Assembly (NCBI GenBank): GCA_002430125.1
Contig: DJBQ01000023.1
Span: forward strand, 1-9,192
Reading direction: 5' to 3'
Source of the DNA: Rhodobacterales bacterium UBA5972
GTDB taxonomy: Bacteria > Pseudomonadota > Alphaproteobacteria > Rhodobacterales > Rhodobacteraceae
Length of the DNA: 9,192 bases
Position 1 is the stretch's first letter; every line of letters starts with the position of its first letter. The translations under genes and the position numbers were made by a program. Shown here piece after piece: positions 5,218-9,192 of the stretch. The notes below the pieces were generated by a model. The model made no database searches, was not told the origin of the DNA, and saw only the letters and a program-made list of their open reading frames with translations.

Positions 5218-6615
5218 ATGTCCACTTTGTTGAACCACCTCCCCACCGCCGAACTACAAGCCCTTGATGCTGCACATCACGTGCATCCGTTCTCGAATGC
5301 CAGTGCGCTGAACGCCAAAGGAGCGCGGATCATCACCCGCGCCAAGGGCTCGACGATCACCGATTCTGACGGTGTTGAACTGCTGGACGGCATGGCCGGT
5401 TTGTGGTGCGTGAATGTTGGCTATGGCCGCACTGAAATGGGCAAAGCCGCCGCCGCGCAGATGGATCAACTGCCGTATTACAACACTTTCTTTCAAACCT
5501 CGCACCCGCCGGTTATCGCGCTCAGCCAGAAACTGGCGCAATTGACCCCCGGCGATCTGAACCACGTGTTCTATGCTTTGGGTGGTTCTGACGCCAATGA
5601 CACCAATATCCGCATTGTGCGCCATTATTGGGCGGCACTTGGTAAACCTACGAAAAAGACCATCATTTCGCGTCATAACGCCTATCACGGATCGACCATG
5701 GGCGGTGGCTCGCTTGGTGGGATGAAGGCGATCCATGCGCAAGGCGGTTTGCCGATCCCCGATATCACCCATATCGCCCAACCCTATTGGTGGGCCGAAG
5801 GTGGCGACATGGACCCCGAGGCCTTTGGACTGAAGGCCGCGCAGGCGCTGGAAACCGAAATTCTGCGGCTTGGCGAAGAAAACGTCGCTGCCTTTATTGG
5901 CGAGCCTGTGCAAGGTGCCGGTGCGGTGATCATACCGCCTTCGACCTACTGGCCGGAAATTCAGCGCATTTGCGATAAATACGAAATCCTGCTGATCGCT
6001 GACGAAGTGATTACCGGTTTCGGGCGGACAGGAAATTGGTTCGGCTCGCAAACTTACGGTATCCGCCCTGATATCATGACCATCGCCAAGGGGATGAGTT
6101 CCGGCTACGCGCCGATCGGTGCATCGATCTTAACTGATCACGTTGCTGAGGTGATTGGCGCTGCGGGCGAATTCGCGCATGGCTATACTTATTCCGGCCA
6201 TCCGGTATCCTGCGCTGTGGCGCTGGAAAACCTGCGTATCCTCGACGAGGAAGGCATCGTTACGCGCGCGGGCGCAGAAACCGGCCCCTATTTGCAGGAA
6301 CGCTGGGCAACGCTTGGCGATCACCCACTGGTTGGTGAAACCCGTGGCATCGGTATGTTCGCAGCATTGGAAATGACCCCCGACAAAGAAAGCCGCGCCA
6401 ACTTTGCCGCAGGTTTTGGCACGGCCGGTCAGATCTGTCGGGATGCCAGTTTCAACAACGGGTTGATCATGCGCAATGTGCGCGACGCGATGATCGTTTC
6501 CCCGCCGCTGGTGATGACCAAGGCCGAGATTGACGTGTTGATCACCCGCGCCACAGTTGCACTTGACCTGACCTACAAAACACTCAAGGCCGAGGGGCTT
6601 TACAAAGCCAAGTGA
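5218..6615 (+). CDS. spuC: Class III PLP aminotransferase, probable putrescine:pyruvate aminotransferase SpuC
   Basis: Cytoplasmic PLP enzyme expected to move the amino group of putrescine (or another diamine or omega-amine) to pyruvate, giving 4-aminobutanal and alanine. The 465-residue product follows Pseudomonas SpuC closely as I remember it: AGLWCVNVGYGR (60-71), YHGST (156-160), HIAQPYWW (175-182), PLP-binding Asp262 in ADEVITGFGRTG, Schiff-base Lys291 in TIAKGMSSGY and YTYSGHPV (343-350). The phosphate-binding stretch reads LGGSDAND (121-128) where most relatives have GSGSEAND, a mild variation. An AGGA at 5206-5209 is suitably spaced before the ATG. It is the first gene of a plus-strand operon with the FAD oxidoreductase four bases downstream. 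The polyamine importer next door supports putrescine as substrate. A taurine or beta-alanine type omega-transaminase remains possible. Confidence 0.85.
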   Translation: MSTLLNHLPTAELQALDAAHHVHPFSNASALNAKGARIITRAKGSTITDSDGVELLDGMAGLWCVNVGYGRTEMGKAAAAQMDQLPYYNTFFQTSHPPVIALSQKLAQLTPGDLNHVFYALGGSDANDTNIRIVRHYWAALGKPTKKTIISRHNAYHGSTMGGGSLGGMKAIHAQGGLPIPDITHIAQPYWWAEGGDMDPEAFGLKAAQALETEILRLGEENVAAFIGEPVQGAGAVIIPPSTYWPEIQRICDKYEILLIADEVITGFGRTGNWFGSQTYGIRPDIMTIAKGMSSGYAPIGASILTDHVAEVIGAAGEFAHGYTYSGHPVSCAVALENLRILDEEGIVTRAGAETGPYLQERWATLGDHPLVGETRGIGMFAALEMTPDKESRANFAAGFGTAGQICRDASFNNGLIMRNVRDAMIVSPPLVMTKAEIDVLITRATVALDLTYKTLKAEGLYKAK

Positions 6616-6619
6616 CATC

Positions 6620-7921
6620 ATGGACATCCTGACGGTCAACGACCAGCAAGGCCAATATCCGGCGTCGTACTATGCGGCGACGGCGACGCCTTTGGCGCAA
6701 CTGCCTGTCGCAACCGGGCAAATAACCTGTGATGTCTGCGTGATTGGCGGCGGGTTTACCGGGCTTTCAACCGCATTACATCTGGCTGAAAAAGGCCTGG
6801 ATGTGGTGCTGGTCGAGGCACATCGCGTCGGTTGGGGCGCCTCCGGGCGCAATGGCGGGCAGGTTGGCACCGGTCAAAGGCTGGATCAGAACGCGCTGGA
6901 AAAACTTGTCGGCATGACCCGGGCAAAGGCGCTGTGGGATTTATCTTTGGATAGCGTGGCCTTGGTTAAATCCTTGATCGCCGACCATAAAATTGACTGC
7001 GGTTATGTTGATGGCGTGATCCACGCAGATCACCGCGCCCGCTTTGTGCGCGACAGCCATGCCTATGCGCAAAAGCTGCAACAAACCTATGGTTATGACA
7101 AAATCAGCACGCTTGATCGTGCCGAAATCCGTGACCATGTTGGATCAGACGATTACCACGGCGGCACCCTTGATATGGGGGCGGGCCACCTGCACCCGCT
7201 GAACTATGCGCTTGGGCTGGCCGCATCAGCCCTCAAAGCCGGAGTTCGGATATTTGAAAACAGCCGCGTGGTGCAGCTTATCGAAGGCAATCCCGCACAG
7301 GTAAAAACCGCAACGGCCGATATACGTGCAGCGCATGTTATCGTCGGAGCAAACGGTTATTTGGGGCATTTGCACGCCCAACTTGCGCAACGCATCATGC
7401 CGATCAACAATTTCATCGTTGCAACCGAACCCCTGGACGATGCAACCGCACGCGGTCTGATCCGCCACAACCACGCCGTCGCCGACAGCCGCTTTGTCAT
7501 CAACTATTTCCGTTTGTCCCAGGATAACCGGATGTTGTTTGGCGGCGGCGAAAACTACAGTTACAAATTCCCGAGCGATATCAACGCGCTTGTGCGTAAA
7601 CCGATGCTGAATATCTTTCCGCAACTTGCCGACGCGCGAATTGACTATGCTTGGGGTGGCACTTTGGGCATCACCATGACCCGCCTGCCAAGTGTCGTAC
7701 GCATCGGTAACAATATCCTGAGTGCGGGCGGTTTTTCCGGCCACGGCGTCGCTTTGGCCACCCTGTCGGGCAAAATGATGGCCGAGGCGATTACCGGCAA
7801 TCCGGCCAACTTTGACCTGATGGCGCAGATCCCGACGCGCCAGTTTCCCGGCGGCACGTCCTTGCGTTGGCCGCTGTTGGTTCTGGCGATGACTTGGTAC
7901 GCCATGCGCGACCGGTTTTGA
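6620..7921 (+). CDS. puuB: FAD-dependent amine oxidoreductase, PuuB-like (gamma-glutamylputrescine oxidoreductase family)
   Basis: DAO-superfamily flavoenzyme that oxidises an amine C-N bond; in E. coli PuuB the substrate is gamma-glutamylputrescine. The 433-residue protein has an N-terminal dinucleotide fold with GGGFTG (43-48) and Glu66 at the end of the second strand for the ribose. It also has the family motif GASGRNGGQV (73-82), and a C-terminal FAD-contacting stretch GGFSGHGVALA. The tail, with FPGG and ending WYAMRDRF, is like PuuB/OrdL. No signal peptide is evident, so it is probably cytoplasmic. The start is four bases after the spuC stop and has no good ribosome binding site, suggesting translational coupling. 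No glutamylputrescine synthetase (PuuA) is in view, so a free amine or another N-substituted amine is also possible. Family is firm; substrate is inferred from context. Confidence 0.8.
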   Translation: MDILTVNDQQGQYPASYYAATATPLAQLPVATGQITCDVCVIGGGFTGLSTALHLAEKGLDVVLVEAHRVGWGASGRNGGQVGTGQRLDQNALEKLVGMTRAKALWDLSLDSVALVKSLIADHKIDCGYVDGVIHADHRARFVRDSHAYAQKLQQTYGYDKISTLDRAEIRDHVGSDDYHGGTLDMGAGHLHPLNYALGLAASALKAGVRIFENSRVVQLIEGNPAQVKTATADIRAAHVIVGANGYLGHLHAQLAQRIMPINNFIVATEPLDDATARGLIRHNHAVADSRFVINYFRLSQDNRMLFGGGENYSYKFPSDINALVRKPMLNIFPQLADARIDYAWGGTLGITMTRLPSVVRIGNNILSAGGFSGHGVALATLSGKMMAEAITGNPANFDLMAQIPTRQFPGGTSLRWPLLVLAMTWYAMRDRF

Positions 7922-8078
7922 CACGCGGCCAAGACCCAGGAAACCTGCACACAAACCAAACACAAACCACTTATACCGCCGTACTAGCGCTTGAAATCCT
8001 CCTCGCGACTGTTCATTCTGCGAAACAAGAGTCGCCCAGCCGAACGGGCCAAACACCCACTGAATTGAAGGGACTGTC

Positions 8079-8942
8079 ATGCAATATATCGCACCCGCAA
8101 CCGCCAAAGAAGCCGCAAGTCTGCTTCATGCCAGCACCGGAATCGCCCGGGTTCTGGCCGGTGGCACCGATCTTTTGGTGCAGATGAAGGCTGGGATGAT
8201 CGAACCCGATCTGATCGTGGACATCAAGAAAATCAAAGGCATGAAAGACATCACGCCCGAGGCTGGCGGCTTTCGCATTGGCGCGGCTGTATCTGGCACC
8301 GAGCTTGGCGATCACGCAGGTGTCTGCGCGTTGTGGCCAGGCGTGGTCGAGGCGTTTGAATTGATTGGCTCGACCCAGGTTCAGGGGCGCTGCACAATGG
8401 CCGGCAATCTTTGCAACGCCTCGCCGGCTGGGGATGCGGTGCCTGCAATGGTCGCCGCAAACGCGATTGCGCGGATTGTCGGGCCGGACGGTGAACGCGA
8501 TTGTCCGGTTCAGGACATTCCGGTTAGCCCGGGAAAGACCTCGCTTAAGAAGGGCGAATTTATCACCTCAATCTTGCTTCCAGCCCGCCCGAAAGGTTCG
8601 GCAGATGCCTATCTCAGGTTCATCCCGCGTACTGAAATGGACATCGCCGTCTGCTCGGCCGGGGTTAGCCTGACATTGGCAGCCGACGGTACATGCACCG
8701 CAGCACGGGTAAGCCTGGGCGCCGTTGCCGCCACTGTTTTGCTGGTGGAAGACGCCGCCAAGGCAATCATCGGCACCAAACTGGATGATGCGTCAGTCGC
8801 AAAACTGGAAGCCGCGTGTTCGGCTGCCTGCAAACCCATAACCGACAAGCGCGGCACCATAGAATTTCGCACCGAAGTGGCAGGCGTTCTGGCCCGCCGC
8901 GCCACCCGAATTGCGCAGTCACGCGCGGGAGAACGCACATGA
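8079..8942 (+). CDS. Xanthine dehydrogenase/CoxM-family FAD-binding subunit (medium subunit)
   Basis: FAD subunit of a three-part molybdenum hydroxylase. It passes electrons from the 2Fe-2S subunit to the final acceptor. The 287-residue product has the two FAD motifs of the family: AGGTDLL (27-33) and TMAGNLCNASPAGD (106-119). A CO dehydrogenase flavoprotein C-terminal domain follows (about 175-280). The length is normal. AAGGGA (8067-8072) is a good ribosome binding site. The 157-base gap after puuB shows no convincing terminator, only a weak GCGACT/AGTCGC inverted repeat (8005-8010, 8030-8035), so it may be a separate transcription unit. The stop overlaps the next start as ATGA. The order M then S matches form I coxMSL and many purine, nicotinate and aldehyde hydroxylases. 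The substrate cannot be read from this subunit. Confidence 0.9.
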   Translation: MQYIAPATAKEAASLLHASTGIARVLAGGTDLLVQMKAGMIEPDLIVDIKKIKGMKDITPEAGGFRIGAAVSGTELGDHAGVCALWPGVVEAFELIGSTQVQGRCTMAGNLCNASPAGDAVPAMVAANAIARIVGPDGERDCPVQDIPVSPGKTSLKKGEFITSILLPARPKGSADAYLRFIPRTEMDIAVCSAGVSLTLAADGTCTAARVSLGAVAATVLLVEDAAKAIIGTKLDDASVAKLEAACSAACKPITDKRGTIEFRTEVAGVLARRATRIAQSRAGERT

Positions 8943-9179
8943 GCTCGATAAAAGTATCCACCACTATCAACGGCGATTCTGTCGATTTTTTGTGTGAAAC
9001 CGACGAAGTATTGCTGGACGTTCTGCGCGACCGGTTGCATCTGACCGGCGCTAAAGAAGGCTGCGGCACGGGTGACTGCGGCGCGTGTTCGGTGACAGTA
9101 AACGGTCGTCTGGTCTGTTCCTGTCTGGTCTTGGGGGCCGAGGTCGAGGGCGCCGAACGGCAGGCTATTGAAGGCATGG
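8939..9179 (+). CDS. 2Fe-2S subunit of a xanthine dehydrogenase-family enzyme, truncated by the window edge
   Basis: Small iron-sulfur subunit (CoxS/XdhA type) that relays electrons from the molybdenum centre to the FAD subunit. About 80 genuine residues are present. The plant-type ferredoxin cluster is complete: Cys42, Cys47 and Cys50 in EGCGTGDCGACSV, with Cys62 in the following VCSC. The second, helical 2Fe-2S domain expected after residue 80 is missing because the sequence ends. The last residues (EIGR) do not fit the family, where a residue such as Ala normally follows IEGM. They come from adapter sequence starting at 9180. The start overlaps the FAD-subunit stop by four bases. The CoxL-type molybdopterin subunit would be expected next. 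Confidence 0.9.
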
Positions 9180-9192
9180 AGATCGGAAGAGC
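9180..9192 (+). other. Illumina TruSeq adapter remnant (AGATCGGAAGAGC)
   Basis: The final 13 bases equal the common start of the Illumina TruSeq adapter. They lie exactly at the end of the sequence, and the reading frame leaves the family consensus at this point. They are almost certainly untrimmed adapter and not genomic DNA. Confidence 0.9.

Noticed and set aside
5254..6051. 265-residue open frame on the minus strand opposite spuC
   Set aside because: Antisense shadow of a well-supported aminotransferase; no motif or start signal.
7226..8107. 293-residue open frame on the minus strand opposite puuB
   Set aside because: It lies antisense to a clear flavoenzyme gene, has no recognisable domain and is explained by GC-rich codon use on the other strand.

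Overview
The window looks like part of an alphaproteobacterial chromosome, most likely from the Rhodobacteraceae (marine Roseobacter type). I infer this from moderately high GC, the protein sequences, and tightly packed genes with ATGA overlaps. The odd length and the last 13 bases, which match an Illumina TruSeq adapter exactly, suggest that it is a whole short-read contig rather than a cut from a finished genome.

Layout. Positions 1-259 hold no gene I recognise, but contain GC-rich hairpins and an AT-rich repeat block. On the minus strand, reading from about 4277 down to 260, is a complete putrescine-type ABC importer: potF (periplasmic binding protein), potG (ATPase), potH and potI (permeases). 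A 12-bp perfect hairpin separates potF from potG. Divergent on the plus strand is a GntR/FCD regulator (4475-5128). It is followed by a class III aminotransferase closely resembling SpuC (putrescine:pyruvate aminotransferase, 5218-6615) and a PuuB-like FAD amine oxidoreductase (6620-7921). After a 157-base gap come the FAD subunit (8079-8942) and the truncated 2Fe-2S subunit (from 8939) of a xanthine dehydrogenase/CO dehydrogenase-family molybdenum hydroxylase. The large molybdopterin subunit would lie beyond the edge.

How the genes fit together. PotFGHI would import putrescine or a related polyamine. SpuC would transaminate it to 4-aminobutanal, and the PuuB-like enzyme would oxidise an amine or a gamma-glutamylated amine. 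The GntR protein probably controls both arms. The palindrome TTTGATCAAA occurs in the potF-gntR gap and again next to the spuC promoter, with a weaker third copy inside that promoter. No glutamylputrescine synthetase, aldehyde dehydrogenase or GABA aminotransferase is visible. Whether the molybdenum hydroxylase belongs to the same pathway is open.

I see no clearly new system. The points most worth checking are the shared operator set, the mixed PotF/PotD-like ligand pocket of the binding protein, the unexplained structured left edge, and the adapter at the right edge.
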